Assembly (NCBI GenBank): GCA_013414765.1 | Contig: CP058708.1 | Location: 1,855,553-1,919,552 of the forward strand | From: Candidatus Accumulibacter cognatus | Lineage (GTDB): Bacteria > Pseudomonadota > Gammaproteobacteria > Burkholderiales > Rhodocyclaceae | DNA: 64,000 bases | Direction: 5' to 3' | Shown here: positions 26,471 to 35,487 of the stretch, piece after piece | Layout: every line of letters begins with the position of its first letter | Position numbering within the stretch: position 1 is the first letter of the stretch | The notes under the pieces: generated by a model | Database searches by the model: none | Told to the model about the DNA's origin: nothing | The model's input: only the letters and a program-made list of their open reading frames with translations | Translations under genes and position numbers: made by a program

Positions 26471-27688
26471 ATGTTGCGTATCGTGGTGGCACCGGATTCA
26501 TACAAGGGCAGCGTGTCGGCGATGGCGGTTGCCGAGGCCATGGCACGAGGAATCCTGCAGGTCTTCCCGACGGCCGAAGTGCGCAAGATCCCGATCGCCG
26601 ACGGCGGAGAGGGAACCGTACAGGCGCTGGTCAGCGCTACCGCAGGCCAACTGCGCGTGCACGAGGTCAGCGACCCACGCGGCGAGAAAATCACCGCCCA
26701 GTGGGGAGTTCTCGGCGATGGCCAGAGCGCGGTGATCGAAATGGCGGCCGCTTCGGGCCTGACGCTGCTGAATGCCAGCCGCCACGACCCGCGCGTCACC
26801 AGTACCTACGGCACTGGCGAATTGATCCGCGCGGCGCTCGATGCCGGCCTGCGCAAGATCATCATCGGTATCGGCGGCAGTGCCACCAACGACGGTGGCG
26901 CTGGCATGGCGCGTGCACTCGGCGTTCGTTTCACCAACGCTCAAGGCCTCGAACTGCCGGCAGGCGGTGCCGCGTTAGCGCAACTTCAGCATATCGATCT
27001 GACAGGTCTCGACACACGCTTGCTGGAAACTGAAATCACCGTCGCCTGCGACGTGGACAATCCGCTCTGCGGTGCGCGAGGTGCATCGGCCGTTTTTGGC
27101 CCACAGAAAGGCGCGACCCCGGCCGTCGTCGCCGAACTCGATGCCGCACTCGCACATTTTGCCGCCCATGCACAGGCTACGACTGGTCGCCAGGTGGCCG
27201 AACTCGCAGGCGCGGGTGCAGCCGGCGGCCTTGGCGCCGGGTTGCTGTTCTTCACACCGGCGAAACTCAGCCCCGGCATCGACATCGTCCTCGACGCGGT
27301 CAATTTTGCCGAGGTCGTCAGCGACGCCGCTTTCGTGCTGACCGGCGAAGGCCACACCGATTTTCAGACCGCTTTCGGGAAGGCTCCGGTCGGTGTCGCG
27401 AGAATCGCCAAACAGTTCCAGGTGCCGGTATTCTGCCTGTCGGGTGGTCTGGGCCAGGGCGCCGACGCGGTCCTGGCCCAGGGAATCGATGCTGTTCTCA
27501 GCATCTGCGACCGGCCGATGCCGCTCGAGGAATGCATGCACCGCGGCAGCGCGCTGATCGAAGCAGCGTCAAGCCGTTTGTGCCGGATCATCCGGGCGGT
27601 TAATGTGCGAGCCGCTTCAGCGACTCACGACCGTGCGGCTGCGCTCATCCAGGGACTGTCCGCCAGCGCTGGCGCAGCAGGCGATTGA
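26471..27688 (+). CDS. glxK: Glycerate kinase (GlxK/GarK family)
   Basis: A 405-aa kinase that phosphorylates D-glycerate, normally to 2-phosphoglycerate in this family. The start LRIVVAPDSYKGSVSAMAVAEA, the IADGGEGTVQAL motif, IIGIGGSATNDGGAGMARALG, VACDVDNPLCG and LTGEGHTDFQTAFGKAP are family hallmarks. ATG 26471 follows a GGAG at suitable distance; the frame is open further upstream. About 25 extra C-terminal residues exceed the usual length. It is divergent from urt, converges with the MaoC-Pta gene and has no obvious glyoxylate-pathway neighbours. Confidence 0.92.
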   Translation: MLRIVVAPDSYKGSVSAMAVAEAMARGILQVFPTAEVRKIPIADGGEGTVQALVSATAGQLRVHEVSDPRGEKITAQWGVLGDGQSAVIEMAAASGLTLLNASRHDPRVTSTYGTGELIRAALDAGLRKIIIGIGGSATNDGGAGMARALGVRFTNAQGLELPAGGAALAQLQHIDLTGLDTRLLETEITVACDVDNPLCGARGASAVFGPQKGATPAVVAELDAALAHFAAHAQATTGRQVAELAGAGAAGGLGAGLLFFTPAKLSPGIDIVLDAVNFAEVVSDAAFVLTGEGHTDFQTAFGKAPVGVARIAKQFQVPVFCLSGGLGQGADAVLAQGIDAVLSICDRPMPLEECMHRGSALIEAASSRLCRIIRAVNVRAASATHDRAAALIQGLSASAGAAGD

Positions 27689-27737
27689 CAAGAAGAGCAA
27701 GGGTTCGGAAAGTCACGCGCCAAGGTCGCAGCCACCG

Positions 27738-29153
27738 CTAACTCGCCTGTTTCTCGCGGGCGGCGTGCGCGATCAGCGCGGCGATCACGCAGGAGGCGAT
27801 GCGCGTTTCGGCAGTGTCGGCGCGGCTGGTAAGGACGATCGGCACGCGTGCGCCGAGGACGATGCCGGCGCTGAGCGCGTTGCCCAGGTATTCAAGCTGT
27901 TTGGCGAGCATGTTGCCGGATTCGAGGTCGGGGACGACGAGGATGTCGGCACGTCCAGCGACCGCCGAGCTGATTCCCTTGGTCTTCGCGGCAACCAGCG
28001 AGACGGCGTTGTCAAAGGCGAGGGGACCGTCGAGTAGCCCACCTTTGATCTGGCCGCGGTCGGCCATCTTGCACAGTGCTGCGGCGTCGAGCGTGGACTG
28101 GATTTTGGGGTTGACGGTCTCTACCGCCGAGAGAATGGCGACCTTGGGTTCGGCGGTGCCGATGATATGCGCGAGGTCGATGGCGTTCTGGATGATGTCG
28201 ACCTTCTCCTGCAGCGTCGGCAGGATATTTACAGCCGCATCGGTGATCATCACAGGCCGCGGATAGGTCGGCACGTCCATCAGGAAGACATGGCTGATGC
28301 GCCGCTCGGTGCGCAGGCCCGTGCTGCGGGCAATCACCTCGGCCATCAGTTCATCGGTGTGCAGGCTGCCCTTCATCAGGGCCTCGGCGTCGTGACTGCG
28401 GATCAGCGTTACGGCCATGGCCGCGGCTTCATGGCTGTGCTTGACGTTCACGATCCGGTGCGGTCCGAGGTCAAAGCCATGTTCCTCAGCGACGGCGCGA
28501 ATCTTCTGCTCGGGTCCGATCAGGATCGGGTCGATCAGGTTCGCCTCGGCGGCAAGCAGGGCGCCCCTGAGCGATTCACGATCACAGGGGTGAACCACCG
28601 TCATGTCGATCGGTGCCAGGCCTTCGGCACGCTTGACCAGCACCTGCAGCCGCGCATATTTGTCGGATATGGTGATTTCCGGCATGGTCGTGCGCTTGGT
28701 GCGGATTTTTTCCCGCGGCGCCAGCACTTCAGCGCTGCCCGACACCACCAGCAACTGATCCTGATTGAAACAGGTACAGTCGAGGATGATGTGGTGGTTG
28801 TGGTCGAACTTCTGTTTGACGGTAAGCGTTACGGTAACGGTATCGCCGATGGTCACCGGCCGCGCAAAGTGCACGGTCGATTCGATCAGGACGGTTCCCG
28901 GCCCTGGAAACTGCGTTCCCAGGGTGGTCGACATCAGTGATGCGGTCCACATGCCGTGTGCGATGAAATCCTGGAACAGGCCGCTGTGGCGGAATTCGGC
29001 ATTGGCCAGTGCGGGATTCATGTCGCCGGACATCAGGGCGAAGAGTCTGACATCCTCCGGGCGCAGTGTGCGGATCAGTGACGAGCTGTCACCGACATTG
29101 ATCTCGTCGTAGGTTCGACTTTCGAGAAATTCGAGCGGGGTCTCAAAATGCAT
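27738..29153 (-). CDS. MaoC-like hydratase fused to phosphate acetyl/butyryltransferase
   Basis: A 471-aa bifunctional protein. Residues 1-150 are a MaoC/hot-dog domain with FALMSGDMNPALANAEFR and FIAHGMWTASLMSTTLG, as in R-specific enoyl-CoA hydratases. Residues about 165-465 are a PTA_PTB domain (DPILIGPEQKIRAVAEEHG, FLMDVPTYPRPVMITDAAVN, VPDLESGNMLAKQLEYLGNA). The combination suggests conversion of short acyl-CoA to acyl phosphate, perhaps linked to polyhydroxyalkanoate or butyrate metabolism. No kinase gene is adjacent. It diverges from hoxF across about 336 bp. Confidence 0.9.
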   Translation of the reverse strand: MHFETPLEFLESRTYDEINVGDSSSLIRTLRPEDVRLFALMSGDMNPALANAEFRHSGLFQDFIAHGMWTASLMSTTLGTQFPGPGTVLIESTVHFARPVTIGDTVTVTLTVKQKFDHNHHIILDCTCFNQDQLLVVSGSAEVLAPREKIRTKRTTMPEITISDKYARLQVLVKRAEGLAPIDMTVVHPCDRESLRGALLAAEANLIDPILIGPEQKIRAVAEEHGFDLGPHRIVNVKHSHEAAAMAVTLIRSHDAEALMKGSLHTDELMAEVIARSTGLRTERRISHVFLMDVPTYPRPVMITDAAVNILPTLQEKVDIIQNAIDLAHIIGTAEPKVAILSAVETVNPKIQSTLDAAALCKMADRGQIKGGLLDGPLAFDNAVSLVAAKTKGISSAVAGRADILVVPDLESGNMLAKQLEYLGNALSAGIVLGARVPIVLTSRADTAETRIASCVIAALIAHAAREKQAS

Positions 29154-29489
29154 GCTGGGCTCCGAATGACGATTGCAGGGGTGATCAGAACGAGGCCGGG
29201 ATATTGTACCCGCCGCCGCTCAGAAGTCCGTCACCGACCCGGCTGCAGGTTCTCGCAGCGATGTGGCAGGCTAGTCGCCGCAGTGACGCACTCTGGAATC
29301 GGCAATGACTCACTGATGGATGTTATTATGCTGCAACGCAGCACAAAATGCCATGACGATCTGAATCTGCGCGGCACGATCCGGTGGCTCATCGGACATT
29401 TTGTTGACCTGCATCAGTACGTACTGCGATGGAGAGGCTTAGGCTTCCTAGGGTGGATCGGAAATCGCTGCGCTCGGTGGGAGACTGTC
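29154..29489. promoter_or_regulatory. Upstream region of the hox operon
   Basis: This 336-bp divergent gap carries TGGCAG-N5-TCGCC at 29264-29279, with GG and GC spaced 10 nt as in sigma-54 promoters but with a poor -12 element. A 12-bp palindrome CAGTACGTACTG lies at 29415-29426. A GGTGGGAG ribosome-binding site at about 29476-29484 precedes the hoxF GTG. The hoxF frame is open through the gap, but its translation there is not protein-like. Confidence 0.35.
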
Positions 29490-31331
29490 GTGACGGAAGA
29501 ATGTTTTGATGCCGCAAGGCTGGACGAACTGCTGCAGCCGATCATCGACCGTCATGGCGGTGATCCGGGCCAGTTGCTGCAGATTCTGCTGGCGGTGCAG
29601 GACGCGCTGGCTTACCTGCCCGCAGCGGCGCTGACCGCGATCGCCAGGGCGCTCAAACTGCCGCGCGCGCGCGTCGAAGGCGTTGCCGGTTTCTATTCCT
29701 TCCTGCACCTGGCGCCGGTCGGTCGCTATCGCGTACTGTTCTCAGACAACATCACCGATCGCATGCTCGGCAGCGCCGAGCTGATGGATCGCCTGTGCAA
29801 CCGCCTGTGGATCGAGCGCGGCAAGGTTTCCGAGGAGGGGCTGGTCAGCGTCGATACCACTTCCTGTACCGGCATGTGCGACCAAGGGCCGGCGCTGCTG
29901 GTCAATGGGCGGGCACTGACACGCTTGTCGGCCGAGCGCATCGACCGTATCAGCGAACTGATCCGGGCAAAGGTGCCATTGGCCGACTGGCCAGAGGAAT
30001 ACTTTCGGGTCGACGACAATCTGCGCCGCCGCGATGCCTTGCTGAACGTGTCCTGGCCGGCCGGCGAAGCGATGCGGGCGGCGATTGCGCGCGGCGCCGA
30101 GGCGATGCTTGCGGAAATGAAGGCTTCCAATCTGCGCGGACGCGGGGGTGCTGGTTTCACCACACAGGTCAAGTGGGAGTCGGCACGCCGGGCGGAAGGC
30201 CAGGGCGAGCACCTAAGCCGCTACGTGGTCTGCAATGCCGACGAGGGCGAACCCGGCACCTTCAAGGATCGCGTGCTGCTCTCCAGCTATGCCGACCTGG
30301 TTTTCGACGGCATGAGTGTAGCGGGTTTGACGATCGGTGCTGGCAAGGGCCTGCTCTACCTGCGTAGTGAGTATGCGTACCTGCTGCCGGCATTGCGTGC
30401 AAACCTCGCGCGGCGCCGGCAGAGCGGCCTTCTCGGACAATCCCTGTGCGGCCAGGCGGGTCGTGACTTCGAGATCGACATTCACCTCGGTGCCGGGGCC
30501 TATGTCTGCGGGGAGGAGTCGGCGCTGCTCGAATCACTCGAAGGCAAGCGCGGCGTACCGAGGATTCGCCCGCCTTTCCCAGTCAGCGTTGGTTATCGCG
30601 GGCAGCCGACAGTAGTGAACAACGTCGAGACGCTGTGCAAGGCGGCACTGATCGCGGTCCATGGGGGCGCCTGGTTTGCCGGTCTGGGCACCAAGCAGTC
30701 GACCGGCACCAAGCTCTTGTCAATTTCGGGCGACGTCGAAACGCCGGGGATCTACGAGTACCCCTTCGGCGTTTCGGTGGCGCAGGTGCTCAAGGACTGC
30801 GGCGCCGGTAACGCGCAAGCAGTGCAAGTCAGCGGGCCTTCGGGAATCTGCCTCGGGATGCACGAGTTTTCCCGCCACATTGCTTTCGAGGATGTACCGA
30901 CGGCAGGCGCTTTCATGGTTTTCGGCGCGCATCGCGACATGTTCGAGGTGGCTCGCAATTTCGCCCACTTCTTCGCACACGAGAGCTGTGGCTTTTGTAC
31001 GCCCTGCCGCGTAGGCACAGCGCTGGTCGCCAACTGCATGGACAAGATCGCCGACGGCCGTGGCTCGCAGTACGACATCAACGAGATCTTCAAAATCCAT
31101 CGCCTTCTGCATGCCGCCAGCCATTGCGGGCTCGGACAGTCGGCATGCAATCCCGTGTTCGATACGCTCAACAAGTTTCGCCCGGCGTATGAGCGACGCC
31201 TGCGCTCGCTCGACTTCGTACCGGCTTTCGACCTCGACCAGGCGCTCGACGCGGCTCGCCAGATGACCGGACGCGACGATGCAGCGGCGCACTTCGGTCT
31301 TGCCGCCCGAATGAAGGGATGTGCGCCATGA
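29490..31331 (+). CDS. hoxF: NAD-reducing [NiFe] hydrogenase diaphorase subunit HoxF
   Basis: A 613-aa subunit binding FMN, NAD and Fe-S clusters. Residues 1-165 are NuoE-like (VEGVAGFYSFLHLAPVGRYRV, TTSCTGMCDQGP), with only the second pair of the four usual [2Fe-2S] cysteines visible. Residues about 180-600 are NuoF-like: NADH/FMN loops LRGRGGAGFTTQVKW and GAGAYVCGEESALLESLEG, and [4Fe-4S] ligands ESCGFCTPCRVG plus a later Cys. GTG 29490 with GGTGGGAG upstream gives a length near that of Cupriavidus HoxF. The stop overlaps hoxU as ATGA. Confidence 0.95.
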   Translation: MTEECFDAARLDELLQPIIDRHGGDPGQLLQILLAVQDALAYLPAAALTAIARALKLPRARVEGVAGFYSFLHLAPVGRYRVLFSDNITDRMLGSAELMDRLCNRLWIERGKVSEEGLVSVDTTSCTGMCDQGPALLVNGRALTRLSAERIDRISELIRAKVPLADWPEEYFRVDDNLRRRDALLNVSWPAGEAMRAAIARGAEAMLAEMKASNLRGRGGAGFTTQVKWESARRAEGQGEHLSRYVVCNADEGEPGTFKDRVLLSSYADLVFDGMSVAGLTIGAGKGLLYLRSEYAYLLPALRANLARRRQSGLLGQSLCGQAGRDFEIDIHLGAGAYVCGEESALLESLEGKRGVPRIRPPFPVSVGYRGQPTVVNNVETLCKAALIAVHGGAWFAGLGTKQSTGTKLLSISGDVETPGIYEYPFGVSVAQVLKDCGAGNAQAVQVSGPSGICLGMHEFSRHIAFEDVPTAGAFMVFGAHRDMFEVARNFAHFFAHESCGFCTPCRVGTALVANCMDKIADGRGSQYDINEIFKIHRLLHAASHCGLGQSACNPVFDTLNKFRPAYERRLRSLDFVPAFDLDQALDAARQMTGRDDAAAHFGLAARMKGCAP

Positions 31332-32059
31332 AAACGCCCAATATTCTGCTCGACGGCCTGGCGGTGCCTTTCGAGGACGGACAGACGATCATGGACGCGG
31401 CGATGGCCGCCGAGATTTTCATTCCACACCTCTGTCATCATCCCGGGTTCAAGCCGCAAGGCAGTTGCAAGCTATGTACGGTGAAGGCCAACGGCCGTTA
31501 CGTGTCGTCGTGCACGATGCCGGCGAAGGATGGCATGGAGGTCGAGAACAATTCGCCGGATCTCAACGACAAACGGCGGACGATGCTGCAGATGCTGTTC
31601 GTTGAAGGCAATCATTTCTGTCCCTCGTGCGAACAGAGCGGCAACTGCATGCTGCAGGCCCTGGCCTACGAACTTGAAATGCTGTCGCCGCATTTCAACC
31701 AGTTCTATCCAAACCGGCCGCTAGATGCTTCGCACCCCGATCTGCTGCTCGACTTCAATCGCTGCATTCTCTGCGAGCTGTGCGTGCGCGCCAGCCGTGA
31801 CGTTGATGGCAAGAATGTCTTTGCCCTCTCCGGGCGGGGCCTGACCAAGCATCTGATCGTCAATGCCGAGTCCGGGCGGCTGGCCGATACCGACTTTTCC
31901 CTGGCCGACAAGGCGGCGCATGTCTGCCCGGTTGGGGTGATCATCGAGAAACGAAAGGGCTTTGCGATCCCGATCGGCAGGCGTCGCTTCGATGTCGAAC
32001 CGATCGGAATGCAGGTCGAGCGCCTGGCCAACCGGACTGCGACCGAGGAAGAGGCCTGA
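31328..32059 (+). CDS. hoxU: NAD-reducing hydrogenase diaphorase subunit HoxU
   Basis: A 243-aa electron-transfer subunit related to the N-terminus of NuoG. An N-terminal [2Fe-2S] ferredoxin fold (CHHPGFKPQGSCKLC, SSCTMP) is followed by a His-Cys3 cluster site (HFCPSCEQSGNC) and a [4Fe-4S] site (CILCELCVRASRD with a distal CPVG). It carries electrons between the HoxYH hydrogenase and HoxF. It overlaps hoxF by 4 nt, and hoxY starts 1 nt after its stop. Confidence 0.95.
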   Translation: MKTPNILLDGLAVPFEDGQTIMDAAMAAEIFIPHLCHHPGFKPQGSCKLCTVKANGRYVSSCTMPAKDGMEVENNSPDLNDKRRTMLQMLFVEGNHFCPSCEQSGNCMLQALAYELEMLSPHFNQFYPNRPLDASHPDLLLDFNRCILCELCVRASRDVDGKNVFALSGRGLTKHLIVNAESGRLADTDFSLADKAAHVCPVGVIIEKRKGFAIPIGRRRFDVEPIGMQVERLANRTATEEEA

Positions 32060-32060
32060 G

Positions 32061-32624
32061 ATGAACGCTGTGCCCCAGAACCGGAAACTGCGGAAGTTAC
32101 GTCTGGCAACGACTTCGCTGGCCGGCTGTTTTGGTTGCCACATGGCATTTCTCGACATTGACGAGCGTTTGCTGGAACTGCTCGAACGGGTCGAATTCGA
32201 CCGTTCGCCGCTGACCGACATCAAGACCTGCGGCCCTTGCGACATCGGCCTGATCGAAGGCGGCATCTGCAATGCCGAGAACATCCACGTGTTGCAGGAG
32301 TTTCGCAGCAACTGCAAGGTGCTGATCGCCATCGGCGCCTGTGCGGTCAATGGCGGGCTGCCGGCGCAACGCAACCATCTCGACCTCGGTCGGTGCCTGC
32401 AGGAGGTCTATCTGACCGGGCCGGGAATCGTCAACGGGCAGGTGCCCAACGATCCGGAATTGCCGCTGCCGCTCGACAAGGTGCACCCTATTCATGAAAT
32501 CGTCCGCGTCGATTACTTCATTCCCGGCTGCCCACCGTCGGGCGACGCGATCTGGAAGTATCTGACCGACCTGCTCGATGGGCGGACACCACGGCTCGAA
32601 TATCCCTTGCTGCATTTTGATTGA
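32061..32624 (+). CDS. hoxY: NAD-reducing hydrogenase small subunit HoxY
   Basis: A 187-aa small subunit holding the [4Fe-4S] cluster proximal to the NiFe site. Cluster ligands are seen in LAGCFGCHMAFLD, KTCGPCDIGLIEGG, IGACAVNGG and FIPGCPPSGDAIWKY. It lacks a twin-arginine signal, consistent with a soluble cytoplasmic group 3d enzyme. It ends 11 nt before the preferred hoxH start. Confidence 0.95.
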   Translation: MNAVPQNRKLRKLRLATTSLAGCFGCHMAFLDIDERLLELLERVEFDRSPLTDIKTCGPCDIGLIEGGICNAENIHVLQEFRSNCKVLIAIGACAVNGGLPAQRNHLDLGRCLQEVYLTGPGIVNGQVPNDPELPLPLDKVHPIHEIVRVDYFIPGCPPSGDAIWKYLTDLLDGRTPRLEYPLLHFD

Positions 32625-32635
32625 TGGAGGCTCGC

Positions 32636-34114
32636 ATGGAAGACGCCTTGTTCGCACTCGAAACCGCGCCTGCCGACGCTGGCCCGCTGCGCCGGGTGGC
32701 GATCGACCCGGTGTCGCGCGTCGAAGGTCACGGCAAGGTGAGCTTGCTGCTCGACGAGAACGATCAGGTGCAGCAGGTTCGCCTGCACATCGTCGAATTC
32801 CGCGGTTTCGAGAAGTTCATCCAGGGACGACCCTACTGGGAAGTGCCGGTAATGGTGCAGCGGCTGTGCGGGATCTGCCCGGTCTCGCACCATCTGGCGG
32901 CCGCCAAGGCGCTCGACCAGGTGGTCGGTGCCGCGCCATTGACGCCGAGTGCCGGGAAACTGCGCCGCCTGATGCACTATGGGCAGATTTTGCAGTCGCA
33001 TGCTCTGCATTTCTTTCATCTTTCTTCGCCGGACCTGCTTTTCGGTTTCGATAGCGAGGCTGGCCAGCGCAACATCGTCGGTGTCGCGGCGGCGTATCCC
33101 GAGGTTGCGAAGCAGGGTGTGCTGCTGCGCAAGTTCGGCCAGGAAGTGATTCGCCTGACCGCCGGCAAGCGCGTGCATGGCACCGGCGCAATTCCCGGTG
33201 GCGTCAACCGCGCCTTGAGCCGTCCCGAACGAGATCGCTTGCTGGCTGAAATCGAGTCGGTCATCTGCTGGAGCCGGCAGGCGGTACAGCTCGTCAAGCG
33301 TCTGCATGCGGCTGACCCGGCGTTCTACGACGGCTTTGGCACTTTTCGATCGAATCTCCTGTCGCTGGTCGGCGCCGACGGTGCGCTCGACTTTTACGAT
33401 GGTGCGCTGCGCGCGCGTGACGCCGACGGCAAAATCCTTGTCGATGCTTTCGCTGTCAGCCGATACCATGAGCTGATTCGCGAGGAAGTCAAGCCATGGA
33501 GTTACATGAAATTTCCCTTCCTGGCGGCGCTTGGCTCGCAGGAAGGGTGGTACAAGGTCGGGCCGCTGGCGCGCGTGCAGAATTGCGATTCGATTCCGAC
33601 GCCACTCGCCGAAATCGAGCGCCGCGAGTTCATCGACCACGGCCATGGCGAACTGATCCACGCGCCACTGGCCTATCACTGGGCGCGCATGATCGAGATG
33701 CTGCACGCGGCAGAGAAGATCGGGGAGCTGCTGAACGACGACGATCTTTCCGGGACTGAACTCTGCAGCAGCGGCACCCGCAAGCGTGAGGGCGTTGGTG
33801 TCATCGAGGCGCCGCGCGGCACGTTGATCCACCACTACCGTGTCGATGACGACGACCTGGTGACGATGTGCAACCTGATCGTCTCGACGACGCACAACAA
33901 TCAGCCAATGAACGAGGCGATCCGCCGCGTCGCTCGCCGTTACCTCAACGGTCGCCAGCTCAGCGACAGTTTGTTGAACCATATCGAGGTCGCGATTCGC
34001 GCTTTCGACCCCTGCCTCTCCTGCGCCACGCATGCCCTCGGCAAGATGCCGCTGCAGCTCGAATTGCACGATGCCAGGGGGCAACTGATCGAGCGCTTGC
34101 GCCCTGTTGCCTGA
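32636..34114 (+). CDS. hoxH: NAD-reducing hydrogenase large subunit HoxH
   Basis: A 492-aa catalytic subunit. The NiFe site cysteines lie in the N-terminal motif RLCGICPVSHHLA and the C-terminal motif DPCLSCATHALGKMPL. VEGHGKVSLLLDENDQV near the N-terminus is also typical. About 25 residues follow the second motif and would be removed by the maturation protease. ATG 32636 is chosen because GGAGG ends 5 nt before it; an in-frame ATG at 32624 overlaps the hoxY stop and is an alternative. Confidence 0.95.
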   Translation: MEDALFALETAPADAGPLRRVAIDPVSRVEGHGKVSLLLDENDQVQQVRLHIVEFRGFEKFIQGRPYWEVPVMVQRLCGICPVSHHLAAAKALDQVVGAAPLTPSAGKLRRLMHYGQILQSHALHFFHLSSPDLLFGFDSEAGQRNIVGVAAAYPEVAKQGVLLRKFGQEVIRLTAGKRVHGTGAIPGGVNRALSRPERDRLLAEIESVICWSRQAVQLVKRLHAADPAFYDGFGTFRSNLLSLVGADGALDFYDGALRARDADGKILVDAFAVSRYHELIREEVKPWSYMKFPFLAALGSQEGWYKVGPLARVQNCDSIPTPLAEIERREFIDHGHGELIHAPLAYHWARMIEMLHAAEKIGELLNDDDLSGTELCSSGTRKREGVGVIEAPRGTLIHHYRVDDDDLVTMCNLIVSTTHNNQPMNEAIRRVARRYLNGRQLSDSLLNHIEVAIRAFDPCLSCATHALGKMPLQLELHDARGQLIERLRPVA

Positions 34115-34133
34115 GATCCCGGAGGCGCTGCCC

Positions 34134-34628
34134 TTGTCACTCGCGCCGGTGGTCATTCTGGCTTGCGGCAATCCCAGTCGGGGTGACGATGCGCTTGGGC
34201 CGCTACTGCTCGATCGTCTGCAGGAGTGGCTCGATGCTGCTGGTCTGGCTGAAGGTTTCGAGCTGATCAGCGACTTCCAGTGGCAGATCGAGCATGCGCT
34301 CGACCTCATGGGAAGACGGCTGGCGCTGTTCATCGATGCAGGCATGCAGACGCCGGCGCCGCTACGCTTCGGTGCGGTGCCGGCGATCGACGCCGCAATA
34401 CCCGGCACGCATGCCTTGTCTCCCACAGCGGTGCTCGCCGTGCTGCCGCGCATCGCTCAGCCAGCCCCGCCCGCTTTCGTGCTCTGTGTCTCCGGTCAGC
34501 ACTTCGAGCTTGGCGATGGTCTGAGCGCTGTCGCGATCCGCCATGCCGATTGCGCTTTCGAACTGCTGCAAGCCCTGTGTCGTTCTCCCTGGATAGACGC
34601 CTGGCAGGCGAGCATATCCGGGGATTGA
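34134..34628 (+). CDS. hoxW: Hydrogenase maturation protease (HoxW-like)
   Basis: A 164-aa HybD/HycI-type endopeptidase that should cleave the C-terminal tail of HoxH after Ni insertion. It shows the N-terminal ILACGNPSRGDDALGPLLLD signature with the conserved Asp, then LALFIDAG and the His-containing SGQHFELGDG region. TTG 34134 has GGAGG 8 nt upstream; an alternative TTG at 34107 overlaps hoxH. It is the last gene of the operon. No hyp accessory genes are nearby. Confidence 0.88.
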   Translation: MSLAPVVILACGNPSRGDDALGPLLLDRLQEWLDAAGLAEGFELISDFQWQIEHALDLMGRRLALFIDAGMQTPAPLRFGAVPAIDAAIPGTHALSPTAVLAVLPRIAQPAPPAFVLCVSGQHFELGDGLSAVAIRHADCAFELLQALCRSPWIDAWQASISGD

Positions 34629-34634
34629 AGTTGG

Positions 34635-34655
34635 CTGGCGCCTGCCGGTCGCCAG
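34635..34655 (+). terminator. Hairpin after hoxW
   Basis: CTGGCG and CGCCAG arms enclose a 9-nt loop 6 nt after the hoxW stop. A second GC-rich hairpin (TCCGGC-CT-GCCGGA) lies at 34724-34737. Neither has a clear T-run, so termination between these convergent genes is only suggested. Confidence 0.35.
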
Positions 34656-34746
34656 GGGCTGCGCGTAGCGCCACTCCGACTCGCCCAGCCGCGCCTGCGG
34701 TTCGGGTTGCCTTTGGGTATCCCTCCGGCCTGCCGGATATTCCCCT

Positions 34747-35487
34747 TCAAGCCGGCAAGCTCTGGGTCGCCGCCAGGCCACGAACCAGCATGCAGTCGAA
34801 TTCGATGATTGCCATGGTTGTTTTGTCGCGCGAGACGGGGAAGAAGCCGGATGGCAGGAATCCCGCCTCCTTGAAAACGGCCAGAGATTCGATGAAACCG
34901 GGGGTTCCCTCGTAGAGTGGGATCACCGAACACTCGATAAGGACGGCCCTGATCTGTGGCAGCAAGGCCGTCGCCCCCGAGAATACCTTGAGGTCGAATC
35001 CCTGCGTGTCCAGTTTGAGGAGCAGGCGATTGTCCGGCCCGGCAATACCCTCGATGCCGTCCAGGCGTCTAACCGGCACCTTGATGATTTCTTTCAGGCC
35101 GGTGCGGTGAGGGAAATACTGCTCGGATTTCTCGTTGGTTTTCAGGAACGATGAAAAATCGCTACCGGCAAGGATGTTGAGTTCCATTACGTCGTCCTGT
35201 TCGGCCAGCCCGCAAGAATGGGCCGTGAACAAACGATCCGCTGCGAATCGCTCGGCGAGCGCATGGGCCATCGCCGGAATGGGCTCGAATGCCTCGATGC
35301 GTCCGGAAAATCCAGCGGCGCGCAGCCGCAATGAAAATTGCCCGGCATTGGCGCCCACATCGATCACCGTATCAATCGCGTGCTTGTCGAGGACGTGCAG
35401 CAGGTGCCTGTCGAGTTGCAGGTGATTCTTGCGGCGGGAAATCGCATCGTAGCCAAACAAGCCGGCCAATGCAGGAACAAGTTTCAT
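34747..35487 (-). CDS. FkbM family methyltransferase
   Basis: A 246-aa SAM-dependent O-methyltransferase, commonly acting on sugars or polyketides. Motif I is DTVIDVGANAGQFSLRLRAAG, motif II FEPIPAM, and the FkbM core LLLKLDTQGFDLKVFSGA is present. ATG 35487 matches the family start. No glycan gene is directly adjacent; it lies between the hox operon and crcB, so the substrate is unknown. Confidence 0.88.
   Translation of the reverse strand: MKLVPALAGLFGYDAISRRKNHLQLDRHLLHVLDKHAIDTVIDVGANAGQFSLRLRAAGFSGRIEAFEPIPAMAHALAERFAADRLFTAHSCGLAEQDDVMELNILAGSDFSSFLKTNEKSEQYFPHRTGLKEIIKVPVRRLDGIEGIAGPDNRLLLKLDTQGFDLKVFSGATALLPQIRAVLIECSVIPLYEGTPGFIESLAVFKEAGFLPSGFFPVSRDKTTMAIIEFDCMLVRGLAATQSLPA

Noticed and set aside
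29415-29426. 12-bp palindrome CAGTACGTACTG before hoxF
   Set aside because: Too short and isolated to claim as an operator; only mentioned in the hox upstream region.
32513-34453. 646-aa reverse-strand open frame over hoxH and hoxW
   Set aside because: It is a shadow of strong forward coding in a GC-rich genome; its translation shows no domain and hoxH is unmistakable.
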